Of a DNA stretch of 64,000 nucleotides, positions 1-14,430 are shown piece after piece; the stretch's first letter is position 1; each line of letters starts with the position of its first letter. Source of the DNA: Tomocerus qinae (taxonomy: Eukaryota > Arthropoda > Collembola > Entomobryomorpha > Tomoceridae); the NCBI GenBank assembly GCA_020055645.1, contig CM034550.1, positions 15,141,001 to 15,205,000 on the forward strand. The letters are read 5' to 3'. The notes under the pieces were generated by a model. It was given only the letters and a program-made list of their open reading frames with translations. It did no database searches and had not been told where the DNA came from. The translations under genes and the position numbers were made by a program.

Positions 1-348
1 GTACCACGCTTAATAAAGTGGACATGTAACAGTTGCAGGCAAATTACAATAACACTGTTTAATGTTTAAATCTTGTAAGGATAAGATGAATATCAAATGA
101 TGAATTTGATGAACACACTGTAACGGCTGCGACTCAAAACGTTGACTCTTTCAGAAGTTTAATTTCTTACGATGTTTGACTAGCTGGAAATATGTTATTA
201 AGTTAAAAATACAAAAGGTGGTTCAAAATAAAAAAATGTATGCTTGAAATGCCTTTATTTTTTGATTTGGCGGTAGTTTCCCCGTTTTCAAATTACCTTA
301 GATATGAAATTATGTTTATTATTGCCTATAATAAATAAACTACCTTTT
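1..348 (+). repeat. Diverged first monomer of the 343-bp satellite, cut by a mobile element
   Basis: From about position 13 (TAAAGTGGACATGTAAC) to 348 the sequence follows the satellite monomer of the main array in the same orientation. It is more diverged than any internal copy: it has GTTGCAGG for CATGCAGG and TGCCTATAATAAATAAAC for the usual TGCCTTTAATAAAG stretch. The first 12 bases do not match the monomer, so this may be the true left edge of the array, but 12 bases cannot prove it. The copy stops in the T-rich stretch after CTACCTTTT, where the 349-1478 element begins. Confidence 0.85.
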
Positions 349-1478
349 AGCTCGCCTGAGTAAGCGAGCTTATAGAACCGCACAGTCTGTCCGTCTGTCC
401 GTACGTCCGTCGCCACGATAACTTTCGAAAGCAATGACGGATATTGACCAAACTTGGCAAAAACAATGCCTATGGACCACAAACGATCCCTATTGAATTG
501 GGGGTTAATCGGTCCATTGGTTGCTGAGATAACGCGCGCTCACTTTGTCTTCATTTTGATAGTCAAAGTGAAAATTTGGCATTAAATGGACATTAAAAAG
601 TTCAATGGCGTTTCCTGTAAATTGTTAGCGAGATAATATAAAATATTTCAATCCGCTTCTACCAAATTTCAAATCATCAGAAATAATCAACAGAAAATCT
701 AAATTGAGTATCTGTTGATTTTCATAATCAACATTAATCAATTTTGATTTTCTGTTGATTTTCATAGTCAACATTAATCAATTTTGATTTTCTGTTGATT
801 TTCATAGTCAATATTGATCAATTTTGATTTTCCGTTGATTTTCATAGTCAACATTAATCAATTTTGATTTTCTGTTGATTTTCATAGTCAACATTAATCA
901 ATTTTGATTTTCTGTTGATTTTCATAGTCAACATTAATCAATTTTGATTTTCTGTGGATTTTCATAGTCAACATTAATCAATTTTGATTTTCTGTTGATT
1001 TTCATAGTCAATATTGATCAATTTTGATTTTCCGTTGATTTTCATAGTCAACATTAATCAATTTTGATTTTCTGTTGATTTTCATAATCAACATTAATCA
1101 ATTTTGATTTTCTGTAGATTTTCATAGTCAACATTAATCAATTTTGATTTTCTGTAGATTTTTATAGTCAACATTAATCAATTTTGATTTTCTGTAGATT
1201 TTAATAGTCAACATTAATCCATTTGGATTTTCTGTTGATTTTCAGTCAACAATTATCAATTTTATGTTGATTTTGCAAGTAATATATCTTCGTTTCCTTA
1301 TAATATCAATGTCTGAATTTTTAAAATGTCGTAGCTATATATATAAAGACTCAGTTCCAAAAGTTTGATCAAAATCCGTACGCTCGGTTTTCAGTTACGT
1401 CCGAGTACTTTTCGTCTACCAAAATGTGTACACGGCAACCTTTACTCAGGCGAGCTTCTGTTACGGCTTGCTGTAGGT
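349..1478. mobile_element. Non-autonomous Helentron/HINE-like element with internal minisatellite
   Basis: The segment interrupts the satellite at a T-run: monomer sequence stops after CTACCTTTT and resumes at TTTTTGCGTAAAGTGG. Near its ends lie perfect 15-bp inverted repeats, AGCTCGCCTGAGTAA at 349-363 and TTACTCAGGCGAGCT at 1442-1456. The left repeat also folds back locally (AGCTCGC 349-355 with GCGAGCT 364-370). About 20 bp of non-satellite sequence follow the right repeat. There is no coding capacity. A GTCTGTCCGTCTGTCCGT tract lies at about 387-404, and a 40-bp minisatellite fills the centre. Asymmetric (sub)terminal inverted repeats, a terminal hairpin, an internal tandem repeat and insertion in T-rich DNA are known traits of Helentron-derived elements. 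The class is inferred; a MITE of another superfamily remains possible. The exact right end is uncertain by a few bases. Confidence 0.6.
711..1272. repeat. 40-bp minisatellite, about 13.5 copies
   Basis: The unit is TTCATAGTCAACATTAATCA followed by ATTTTGATTTTCTGTTGATT. It repeats with a strict 40-bp period from about 711 to 1240, then decays. Copies differ by single substitutions such as TCTGTAGATT, TCCGTTGATT and AATATTGATCA. A single reverse-complement unit core (AATCAACAGAAAAT) sits just upstream at about 686-699. The tract lies inside the mobile element at 349-1478, and its purity suggests recent expansion. Confidence 0.93.
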
Positions 1479-1482
1479 TTTT

Positions 1483-3540
1483 GCGTAAAGTGGACATATA
1501 ACACATGCAGGCAAATTACAATAACACTGTTTAATGTTTAAATCTTATAAGGATAATATGAATATCAAATGATGAATTTGATGAACACACTGTACCGTCT
1601 GCGACTCAAACCGTTGTCTCTTTCAGAAGTTTAATTTTTTACGATGTTTGACTAGGTGGAAATATGTTATTAAATTAAAAATACAAAAGGTAGTTCAAAA
1701 TGAAAAAATGTATGCTTGATAATACCTTTATTTTTTGATTTGGCGGTAGTTTCCCCGCTTCTAAATTACCTTAGATATGAAATTATGTGTTTATTACTGC
1801 CTTTAATAAAGAAACAATCTTTTTTGCGTAAAGTGGACATGTAACACATGCAGGCAAATTACAATAACACTGTTTAATATTTAAATCTTATAATTATAAT
1901 ATGAATATTAAATGATGAATTTGATGAACACACTTTACCGGCTGCGACTCAAACCCTTGCCTCTTTCAGAAGTTTAATTTTTTACGATGTTTGACTAGGT
2001 GGAAATATGTTATTAAGTTAAAAATACAAAAGGTAGTTCAAAATGAAAAAATGAATGATTGATAATATCTTTATTTTTTGATTAGACGGTAGTTCCCCCG
2101 TTTTCAAATCATCTTAGATATGAAATTATATTTTTATTACTGCCTTTAATAAAGTAACTATCTTTTTTGCGTAAAGTGGACATGTAACACATGCAGGCAA
2201 ATTAGAATAACACTGTTTAATATTTAAATCTTATAATTATAATATGAATATTAAATGATGAATTTGATGAACACACTGTACCGGCTGCGACTCAAAACGT
2301 TGCCTCTTTCAGAAGTTTAATTTCTTACGATGTTTGAGTAGGTGGAAATATATTATTAAGGTAAAAATACAAAAGGTAGTTCAAAATAAAAAAATGTATG
2401 CTTGATAATACCCTTATATTTTGATTTGGCGTTAGCTTCCCCGCTTTCAAATTACCTTAGATATGCAATTATGTGTTTATTACTGCCTTTAATAAAGAAA
2501 CTATCTTTTTTGCGTAAAGTGGACATGTAACACATGCAGGCAAATTACAATAACACTGTTTAATGTTTAAATCTTATAAGGATAATATGAATATCAAATG
2601 ATGAATTTGATGAACACACTGTACCGTCTGCGACTCAAACCGTTGTCTCTTTCAGAAGTTTAATTTTTTACGATGTTTGACTAGGTGGAAATATGTTATT
2701 AAATTAAAAATACAAAAGGTAGTTCAAAATGAAAAAATGTATGCTTGATAATACCTTTATTTTTTGATTTGGCGGTAGTTTCCCCGCTTTCAAATTACCT
2801 TAGATATGAAATTATGTGTTTATTACTGCCTTTAATAAAGAAACAATCTTTTTTGCGTAAAGTGGACATGTAACACATGCAGGCAAATTACAATAACACT
2901 GTTTAATATTTAAATCTTATAATTATAATATGAATATTAAATGATGAATTTGATGAACACACTTTACCGGCTGCGACTCAAACCCTTGCCTCTTTCAGAA
3001 GTTTAATTTTTTACGATGTTTGACTAGGTGGAAATATGTTATTAAGTTAAAAATACAAAAGGTAGTTCAAAATGAAAAAATGAATGATTGATAATATCTT
3101 TATTTTTTGATTAGACGGTAGTTCCCCCGTTTTCAAATCATCTTAGATATGAAATTATATTTTTATTACTGCCTTTAATAAAGTAACTATCTTTTTTGCG
3201 TAAAGTGGACATGTAACACATGCAGGCAAATTAGAATAACACTGTTTAATATTTAAATCTTATAATTATATTATGAATATTAAATGATGAACTTGATGAA
3301 CACACTGTACCGGCTGCGACTCAAACCGTTGCCTCTTTCAGAAGTTTAAATTTTTACGATGTTTGACTAGGTGGAAATATGTTATTAAGTTAAAAATACA
3401 AAAGGTGGTTCAAAATAAAAAAATTTATGCTTGATAATACCTTTATTTTTTAATTTTGCGGTAGTTTCCCCGCTTTCAAATTACCTTAGATATGAAATTA
3501 TGTGTTTATTACTGCCTTTAATAAAGAAACTATCTTTTTT
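1483..3540 (+). repeat. Three-monomer higher-order unit, two tandem copies
   Basis: The monomer carrying TTATAAGGATAATATG with ACTGTACCGTCTGCGAC at 1483 reappears at 2512, and its two successors follow in the same order, giving a period of 1029 bp (3 x 343). The second monomer of each copy shares CACACTTTACCGG and GATTAGACGGTAGTTCCCCC. The third monomers differ more. This indicates unequal exchange of a trimer near the array's left end. Confidence 0.7.
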
Positions 3541-6500
3541 GCGTAAAGTGGACATGTAACACATGCAGGCAAATTACAATAACACTGTTTAATATTTAAA
3601 TCTTATAATTATAATATGAATATTATATGATGAATTTGATGAACACACTGTACCGGCTGCGACTCAAACCCTTGCCTCTTTCAGAAGTTTAATTTTTTAC
3701 GATGTTTTACTAGGTGAAAATATGTTATTTAATTAAAAATACAAAAGGTGGTTCAAAATAAAAAAATGTATGCTTGATAATACCTTTATTTTTTGATTTG
3801 GCGGTAGTTTCCCCGCTTTCAAATTACCTTAGATATGAAATTATGTGTTTATTACTGCCTTTAATAAAGAAACTATCTTTTTGCGTAAAGTGGACATGTA
3901 ACACATGCAGGCAAATTACAATAACACTGTTTAATGTTTAAATCTTATAATTATAATATGAATATTAAATGATGAATTTGATGAACACACTGTACCGGCT
4001 GCGACTGAAAACGTTGCCTCTTTAAGAAGTTTAATTTCTTACGATGTTTGAGTAGGTGGAAATATATTATTAAGTTAAAAATACAAAAGGTAGTTCAAAA
4101 TGAAAAAATGTATGCTTGATAATACCTTTATTTTTTGATTTGGCGGTAGTTTCCCCGCTTTTAAATTACCTTAGATATGAAATTATGTGTTTATTACTGC
4201 CTTTAATAAAGAAACTATCTTTTTTGCGTAAAGTGGACATGTACCACATGCAGGCAAATTACAATAACACTGTTTAATATTTAAATCTTATAATTATAAT
4301 ATGAATATTATATGATGAATTTGATGAACACACTGTACCGGCTGCGACTCAAACCCTTGCCACTTTCAGAAGTTTAATTTTTTACGATGTTTTACTAGGT
4401 GGAAATATGTTATTAAGTTAAAAATACAAAAGGTGGTTCAAAATAAAAAAATGTATGCTTGATAATACCTTTATTTTTTGATTTGGCGGTAGTTTCCCCG
4501 CTTTCAAATTACCTTAGATATGAAATTATGTGTTTATTACTGCCTTTAATAAAGAAACAATCTTTTTTGCGTAAAGTGGACATGTAACACATGCAGGCAA
4601 ATTACAATAACACTGTTTAATATTTAAATCTTATAATTATAATATGAATATTAAATGATGAATTTGATGAACACACTTTACCGGCTGCGACTCAAACCCT
4701 TGCCTCTTTCAGAAGTTTAATTTTTTACGATGTTTGACTAGGTGGAAATATGTTATTAAGTTAAAAATACAAAAGGTAGTTCAAAATGAAAAAATGAATG
4801 ATTGATAATATCTTTATTTTTTGATTAGACGGTAGTTCCCCCGTTTTCAAATCATCTTAGATATGAAATTATATTTTTATTACTGCCTTTAATAAAGTAA
4901 CTATCTTTTTTGCGTAAAGTGGACATGTAACACATGCAGGCAAATTAGAATAACACTGTTTAATATTTAAATCTTATAATTATATTATGAATATTAAATG
5001 ATGAACTTGATGAACACACTGTACCGGCTGCGACTCAAACCGTTGCCTCTTTCAGAAGTTTAAATTTTTACGATGTTTGACTAGGTGGAAATATGTTATT
5101 AAGTTAAAAATACAAAAGGTGGTTCAAAATAAAAAAATTTATGCTTGATAATACCTTTATTTTTTAATTTTGCGGTAGTTTCCCCGCTTTCAAATTACCT
5201 TAGATATGAAATTATGTGTTTATTACTGCCTTTAATAAAGAAACTATCTTTTTTGCGTAAAGTGGACATGTAACACATGCAGGCAAATTACAATAACACT
5301 GTTTAATATTTAAATCTTATAATTATAATATGAATATTATATGATGAATTTGATGAACACACTGTACCGGCTGCGACTCAAACCCTTGCCACTTTCAGAA
5401 GTTTAATTTTTTACGATGTTTTACTAGGTGGAAATATGTTATTAAGTTAAAAATACAAAAGGTGGTTCAAAATAAAAAAATGTATGCTTGATAATACCTT
5501 TATTTTTTGATTTGGCGGTAGTTTCCCCGCTTTCAAATTACCTTAGATATGAAATTATGTGTTTATTACTGCCTTTAATAAAGAAACTATCTTTTTTGCG
5601 TAAAGTGGACATGTAACACATGCAGGAAAATTACAATAACACTGTTTAATGTTTAAATCTTATAATTATAATATGAATATTAAATGATGAATTTAATGAA
5701 CACACTGTACCGGCTGCGACTCAAAACGTTACCTCTTTAAGAAGTTTAATTTCTTACGATGTTTGAGTAGGTGGAAATATATTATTAAGTTAAAAATACA
5801 AAAGGTAGTTCAAAATGAAAAAATGTATGATTGATAATACCTTTATTTTTTGATTTGGCGGTAGTTTCCCCGCTTTCAAATTACCTTAGATATGAAAGTA
5901 TGTGTTTATTACTGCCTTTAATAAAGAAACTATCTTTTTTGCGTAAAGTGGACATGTAACACATGCAGGCAAATTACAATAACACTGTTTAATATTTAAA
6001 TTTTATAATTATAATATGAATATTAAATGATGAATTTGATGAACACACTGTACCGGCTGCGACTCAAAACGTTGCCTCTTTCAGAAGTTTAATTTCTTAC
6101 GATGTTTGAGTAGGTCGAAATATATTATTAAGTTAAAAATACAAAAGGTAGTTCAAAATGAAAAAATGTATGATTGATAATACCTTTATTTTTTGATTTG
6201 GCGGTAGTTTCCCCGCTTTCAAATTACCTTAGATATGAAAGTATGTGTTTATTACTGCCTTTAATAAAGAAACTATCTTTTTTGCGTAAAGTGGACATGT
6301 AACACATGCAGGCAAATTACAATAACACTGTTTAATATTTAAATTTTATAATTATAATATGAATATTAAATGATGAATTTGATGAACACACTGTACCGGC
6401 TGCGACTCAAACCCTTGCCTCTTTCAGAAGTTTAATTTTTTACGATGTTTTACTAGGTGGAAATATGTTATTAAGTTAAAAATACAAAAGGTGGTTCAAA

Positions 6501-7199
6501 ATAAAAAAATGTATGCTTGATAATACCTTTATTTTTTGATTTGGCGGTAGTTTCCCCGCTTTCAAATTACCTTAGATATGAAATTATGTGTTTATTACTG
6601 CCTTTAATAAAGAAACTATCTTTTTTGCGTAAAGTGGACATGTAACACATGCAGGCAAATTACAATAACACTGTTTAATGTTTAAATCTTATAATTATAA
6701 TATGAATATTAAATGATGAATTTGATGAACACACTGTACCGGCTGCGACTCAAAACGTTACCTCTTTAAGAAGTTTAATTTCTTACGATGTTTGAGTAGG
6801 TGGAAATATATTATTAAGTTAAAAATACAAAAGGTAGTTCAAAATGAAAAAATGTATGCTTGATAATACCTTTATTTTTTGATTTGGCGGTAGTTTCCCC
6901 GCTTTCAAATTACCTTAGATATGAAAGTATGTGTTTATTACTGCCTTTAATAAAGAAACTATCTTTTTTGCGTAAAGTGGACATGTAACACATGCAGGCA
7001 AATTACAATAACACTGTTTAATATTTAAATTTTATAATTATAATATGAATATTAAATGATGAATTTGATGAACACACTGTACCGGCTGCGACTCAAAACG
7101 TTGCCTCTTTCAGAAGTTTAATTTCTTACGATGTTTGAGTAGGTCGAAATATATTATTAAGTTAAAAATACAAAAGGTAGTTCAAAATGAAAAAATGTA

Positions 7200-10100
7200 T
7201 GCTTGATAATACCTTTATTTTTTGATTTGGCGGTAGTTTCCCCGCTTTTAAATTACCTTAGATATGAAATTATGTGTTTATTACTGCCTTTAATAAAGAA
7301 ACAATCTTTTTTGCGTAAAGTGGACATGTAACACACGCAGGCAAATTACAATAACACTGTTTAATATTTAAATTTTATAATTATAATATGAATATTAAAT
7401 GATGAACTTGATGAACACACTGTACCGGCTGCGACTCAAACCCTTGCCTCTTTCAGAAGTTTAATTTCTTACGATGTTTGAGTAGGTGGAAATATATTAT
7501 TAAGTTAAAAATACAAAAGGTGGTTCAAAATAAAAAAATGAATGATTGATAATATCTTTATTTTTTGATTTGACGGTAGTTCCCCCGTTTTCAAATCATC
7601 TTAGATATGAAATTATATTTTTATTACTGCCTTTAATAAAGTAACTATCTTTTTTGCGTAAAGTGGACATGTAACACATGCAGGCAAATTAGAATAACAC
7701 TGTTTAATATTTACATCTTATAATTATATTATGAATATTAAATGATGAACTTGATGAACACACTGTACCGGCTGCGACTCAAACCGTTGCCTCTTTCAGA
7801 AGTTTAAATTTCTACGATGTTTGACTAGGTGGAAATATGTTATTAAGTTAAAAATACAAAAGGTGGTTCAAAATGAAAAAATGAATGATTGATAATATCT
7901 TTATTTTTTCATTAGACGGTAGTTCCCCCGTTTTCAAATCATCTTAGATATGAAAATATATATTTATTACTGCCTTTAATAAAGTAACTATCTTTTTTGC
8001 GTAAAGTGGACATGTAACACATGCAGGCAAATTAGAATAACACTGTTTAATATTTAAATCTTATAATTATATTATGAATATTAAATGATGAACTTGATGA
8101 ACACACTGTACCGGCTGCGACTCAAACCGTTGCCTCTTTCAGAAGTTTAAATTTCTACGATGTTTGACTAGGTGGAAATATGTTATTAAGTTAAAAATAC
8201 AAAAGGTGGTTCAAAATAAAAAAAATGAATGATTGATAATATCTTTATTTTTTCATTAGACGGTAGTTCCCCCGTTTTCAAATCATCTTAGATATGAAAA
8301 TATATATTTATTACTGCCTTTAATAAAGTAACTATCTTTTTTGCGTAAAGTGGACATGTAACACATGCAGGCAAATTAGAATAACACTGTTTAATATTTA
8401 AATCTTATAATTATAATATGAATATTAAATGATGAATTTGATGAACACACTGTACCGGCTGCGACTCAAAACGTTGCCTCTTTCAGAAGTTTAATTTCTT
8501 ACGATGTTTGAGTAGGTGGAAATATATTATTAAGTTAAAAATACAAAAGGTAGTTCAAAATGAAAAAATGTATGCTTGATGATGCCTTTATTTATTGATT
8601 TGGCGGTAGTTTCCCCACTTTCAAATTACCTTAGATATGAAAGTATGTGTTTATTACTGCCTTTAATAAAGAAACTATCTTTTTTGCGTAAGGTGGACAT
8701 GTAACACATGCAGGTAAATTACAATAACACTGTTTAATATTTAAATCTTATAATTATAATATGAATATTAAATGATGAATTTGATGAACACACTGTACCG
8801 GCTGCGACTCAAAACGTTGCCTCTTTCAGAAGTTTAATTTCTTACGATGTTTGAGTAGGTCGAAATATATTATTAAGTTAAAAATACAAAAGGTGGTTCA
8901 AAATAAAAAAATGAATGATTGATAATATCTTTATTTTTTGATTAGACGGTAGTTCCCCCGTTTTCAAATTATCTTAGATATGAAATTATATTTTTATTAC
9001 TGCCTTTAATAAAGTAACTATCTTTTTTGCGTAAATTGGACATGTAACACATGCAGGCAAATTAGAATAACACTGTTTAATATTTAAATCTTATAATTAT
9101 AATATGAATATTAAATGATGAACTTGATGAACACACTGTACCGGCTGCGACTCAAAACGTTGCCTCTTTCAGAAGTTTAATTTCTTACGATGTTTGACTA
9201 GGTGGAAATATGTTATTAAGTTAAAAATACAAAAGGTAGTTCAAAATAAAAAAATGTATGCTTGATAATACCCTTATATTTTGATTTGGCGGTAGCTTCC
9301 GCTTTCAAATTACCTTAGATATGCAATTATGTGTTTATTACTGCCTTTAATAAAGAAACTATCTTTTTTGCGTAAAGTGGACATGTAACACATGCAGGCA
9401 AATTACAATAACACTGTTTAATGTTTAAATCTTATAAGGATAATATGAATATTAAATGATGAATTTGATGAACACACTTTACCGGCTGCGACTAAAACCC
9501 TTGCCTCTTTCAGAAGTTTAATTTTTTACGATGTTTGACTAGGTGGAAATATGTTATTAAGTTAAAAATACAAAAGGTAGTTCAAAATGAAAAAATGTAT
9601 GCTTGATAATACCTTTATTTTTTGATTTGGCGGTAGTTTCCCCGCTTTCAAATTACCTTAGATATGAAATTATGTGTTTATTACTGCCTTTAATAAAGAA
9701 ACTACCTTTTTTGCGTAAAGTGGACATGTAACACATGCAGGCAAATTACAATAACACTGTTTAATATTTAAATCTTATAATTATAATATGAATATTAAAT
9801 GATGAATTTGATGAACACACTGTACCGGCTGCGACTCAAAACGTTGCCTCTTTCAGAAGTTTAATTTCTTACGATGTTTGAGTAGGTCGAAATATATTAT
9901 TAAGTTAAAAATACAAAAGGTAGTTCAAAATGAAAAAATGTATGCTTGATAATACCTTTATTTTTTGATTTGGCGGTAGTTTCCCCGCTTTTAAATTACC
10001 TTAGATATGAAATTATGTGTTTATTACTGCCTTTAATAAAGAAACAATCTTTTTTGCGTAAAGTGGACATGTAACACACGCAGGCAAATTACAATAACAC

Positions 10101-12680
10101 TGTTTAATATTTAAATTTTATAATTATAATATGAATATTAAATGATGAACTTGATGAACACACTGTACCGGCTGCGACTCAAACCCTTGCCTCTTTCAGA
10201 AGTTTAATTTCTTACGATGTTTGAGTAGGTGGAAATATATTATTAAGTTAAAAATACAAAAGGTGGTTCAAAATAAAAAAATGAATGATTGATAATATCT
10301 TTATTTTTTGATTTGACGGTAGTTCCCCCGTTTTCAAATCATCTTAGATATGAAATTATATTTTTATTACTGCCTTTAATAAAGTAACTATCTTTTTTGC
10401 GTAAAGTGGACATGTAACACATGCAGGCAAATTAGAATAACACTGTTTAATATTTACATCTTATAATTATATTATGAATATTAAATGATGAACTTGATGA
10501 ACACACTGTACCGGCTGCGACTCAAACCGTTGCCTCTTTCAGAAGTTTAAATTTCTACGATGTTTGACTAGGTGGAAATATGTTATTAAGTTAAAAATAC
10601 AAAAGGTGGTTCAAAATAAAAAAAATGAATGATTGATAATATCTTTATTTTTTCATTAGACGGTAGTTCCCCCGTTTTCAAATCATCTTAGATATGAAAA
10701 TATATATTTATTACTGCCTTTAATAAAGTAACTATCTTTTTTGCGTAAAGTGGACATGTAACACATGCAGGCAAATTAGAATAACACTGTTTAATATTTA
10801 AATCTTATAATTATATTATGAATATTAAATGATGAACTTGATGAACACACTGTACCGGCTGCGACTCAAACCGTTGCCTCTTTCAGAAGTTTAAATTTCT
10901 ACGATGTTTGACTAGGTGGAAATATGTTATTAAGTTAAAAATACAAAAGGTGGTTCAAAATAAAAAAAATGAATGATTGATAATATCTTTATTTTTTCAT
11001 TAGACGGTAGTTCCCCCGTTTTCAAATCATCTTAGATATGAAAATATATATTTATTACTGCCTTTAATAAAGTAACTATCTTTTTTGCGTAAAGTGGACA
11101 TGTAACACATGCAGGCAAATTAGAATAACACTGTTTAATATTTAAATCTTATAATTATAATATGAATATTAAATGATGAATTTGATGAACACACTGTACC
11201 GGCTGCGACTCAAAACGTTGCCTCTTTCAGAAGTTTAATTTCTTACGATGTTTGACTAGGTGGAAATATGTTATTAAGTTAAAAATACAAAAGGTAGTTC
11301 AAAATAAAAAAATGTATGCTTGATGATGCCTTTATTTATTGATTTGGCGGTAGTTTCCCCACTTTCAAATTACCTTAGATATGAAATTATGTGTTTATTA
11401 CTGCCTTTAATAAAGAAACTATCTTTTTTGCGTAAGGTGGACATGTAACACATGCAGGTAAATTACAATAACACTGTTTAATATTTAAATCTTATAATTA
11501 TAATATGAATATTAAATGATGAATTTGATGAACACACTGTACCGGCTGCGACTCAAAACGTTGCCTCTTTCAGAAGTTTAATTTCTTACGATGTTTGAGT
11601 AGGTCGAAATATATTATTAAGTTAAAAATACAAAAGGTGGTTCAAAATAAAAAAATGAATGATTGATAATATCTTTATTTTTTGATTAGACGGTAGTTCC
11701 CCCGTTTTCAAATTATCTTAGATATGAAATTATATTTTTATTACTGCCTTTAATAAAGTAACTATCTTTTTTGCGTAAATTGGACATGTAACACATGCAG
11801 GCAAATTAGAATAACACTGTTTAATATTTAAATCTTATAATTATAATATGAATATTAAATGATGAACTTGATGAACACACTGTACCGGCTGCGACTCAAA
11901 ACGTTGCCTCTTTCAGAAGTTTAATTTCTTACGATGTTTGACTAGGTGGAAATATGTTATTAAGTTAAAAATACAAAAGGTAGTTCAAAATAAAAAAATG
12001 TATGCTTGATAATACCCTTATATTTTGATTTGGCGGTAGCTTCCCCGCTTTCAAATTACCTTAGATATGCAATTATGTGTTTATTACTGCCTTTAATAAA
12101 GAAACTATCTTTTTTGCGTAAAGTGGACATGTAACACATGCAGGCAAATTACAATAACACTGTTTAATGTTTAAATCTTATAAGGATAATATGAATATTA
12201 AATGATGAATTTGATGAACACACTTTACCGGCTGCGACTAAAACCCTTGCCTCTTTCAGAAGTTTAATTTTTTACGATGTTTGACTAGGTGGAAATATGT
12301 TATTAAGTTAAAAATACAAAAGGTAGTTCAAAATGAAAAAATGTATGCTTGATAATACCTTTATTTTTTGATTTGGCGGTAGTTTCCCCGCTTTCAAATT
12401 ACCTTAGATATGAAATTATGTGTTTATTACTGCCTTTAATAAAGAAACTACCTTTTTTGCGTAAAGTGGACATGTAACACATGCAGGCAAATTACAATAA
12501 CACTGTTTAATATTTAAATCTTATAATTATAATATGAATATTAAATGATGAATTTGATGAACACACTGTACCGGCTGCGACTCAAAACGTTGCCTCTTTA
12601 AGAAGTTTAATTTCTTACGATGTTTGAGTAGGTCGAAATATATTATTAAGTTAAAAATACAAAAGGTGGTTCAAAATAAA
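7200..12680 (+). repeat. Eight-monomer higher-order unit, two tandem copies
   Basis: Private variants recur 2742-2744 bp apart (8 x 343). Examples are ACACACGCAGG near 7332 and 10075, TGATGATGCCTTTATTTATT at about 8578 and 11321, and TTGATTTGGCGGTAGCTTCC near 9280 and 12025. The order of intermediate variants is preserved, so one block of about 2.74 kb was duplicated in tandem. The outer limits are approximate. Confidence 0.7.
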
Positions 12681-14430
12681 AAAATGAATGATTGATAATA
12701 TCTTTATTTTTTGATTAGACGGTAGTTCCCCCGTTTTCAAATTATCTTAGATATGAAATTATATTTTTATTACTGCCTTTAATAAAGTAACTATCTTTTT
12801 TGCGTAAATTGGACATGTAACACATGCAGGCAAATTAGAATAACACTGTTTAATATTTAAATCTTATAATTATAATATGAATATTAAATGATGAACTTGA
12901 TGAACACACTGTACCGGCTGCGACTCAAAACGTTGCCTCTTTCAGAAGTTTAATTTCTTACGATGTTTGACTAGGTGGAAATATGTTATTAAGTTAAAAA
13001 TACAAAAGGTAGTTCAAAATGAAAAAATGTATGCTTGATAATACCTTTATTTTTTGATTTGGCGGTAGTTTTCCCGCTTTCAAATTACCTTAGATATGAA
13101 ATTATGTGTTTATTACTGCCTTTAATAAAGAAACTACCTTTTTTGCGTAAAGTGGACATGTAACACATGCAGGCAAATTACAATAACACTGTTTAATATT
13201 TAAATCTTATAATTATAATATGAATATTAAATGATGAATTTGATGAACACACTGTACCGGCTGCGACTCAAAACGTTGCCTCTTTCAGAAGTTTAATTTC
13301 TTACGATGTTTGACTAGGTGGAAATATGTTATTAAGTTAAAAATACAAAAGGTAGTTCAAAATGAAAAAATGTATGCTTGATAATACCTTTATTTTTTGA
13401 TTTGGCGGTAGTTTCCCCGCTTTTAAATTACCTTAGATATGAAATTATGTGTTTATTACTGCCTTTAATAAAGAAACTACCTTTTTTGCGTAAAGTGGAC
13501 ATGTAACACATGCAGGCAAATTACAATAACACTGTTTAATATTTAAATCTTATAATTATAATATGAATATTAAATGATGAATTTGATGAACACACTGTAC
13601 CGGCTGCGACTCAAAACGTTGCCTCTTTAAGAAGTTTAATTTCTTACGATGTTTGAGTAGGTGGAAATATATTATTAAGTTAAAAATACAAAAGGTAGTT
13701 CAAAATGAAAAAATGTATGCTTGATAATACCTTTATTTTTTGATTTGGCGGTAGTTTCCCCGTTTTCAAATTACCTTAGATATGAAAGAATGTGTTTATT
13801 ACTGCCTTTAATAAAGAAAATATCTTTTTTGCGTAAAGTGGACATGTAACACATGCAGGCAAATTACAATAACACTGTTTAATATTTAAATCTTATAATT
13901 ATAATATGAATATTAAATGATGAATTTGATGAACACACTGTACCGGCTGCGACTCAAAACGTTGCCTCTTTCAGAAGTTTAATTTCTTACGATGTTTGAG
14001 TAGGTGGAAATATATTATTAAGTTAAAAATACAAAAGGTAGTTCAAAATAAAAAAATGTATGCTTGATAATACCTTTATTTTTTGATTTGGCGGTAGTTT
14101 CCCCGCTTTCAAATTACCTTAGATATGAAATTATGTGTTTATTACTGCCTTTAATAAAGAAACTATCTTTTTTGCGTAAAGTGGACATGTAACACATGCA
14201 GGCAAATTAGAATAACACTGTTTAATATTTAAATCTTATAATTATAATATGAATATTAAATGATGAATTTGATGAACACACTGTACCGGCTGCGACTCAA
14301 AACGTTGCCTCTTTCAGAAGTTAAATTTCTTACGATGTTTGAGTAGGTGGAAATATATTATTAAGTTAAAAATACAAAAGGTAGTTCAAAATAAAAAAAT
14401 GTATGCTTGATAATACCTTTATTTTTTGAT

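Noticed and set aside
288-482. 64-codon minus-strand frame
   Set aside because: It crosses the junction between the first satellite copy and the inserted element, so it cannot be an ancestral gene.
711-1272. Regular 40-bp repeats resembling a CRISPR array
   Set aside because: There are no unique spacers, as the whole 40-bp unit is repeated; the context is eukaryotic and transposon-internal.
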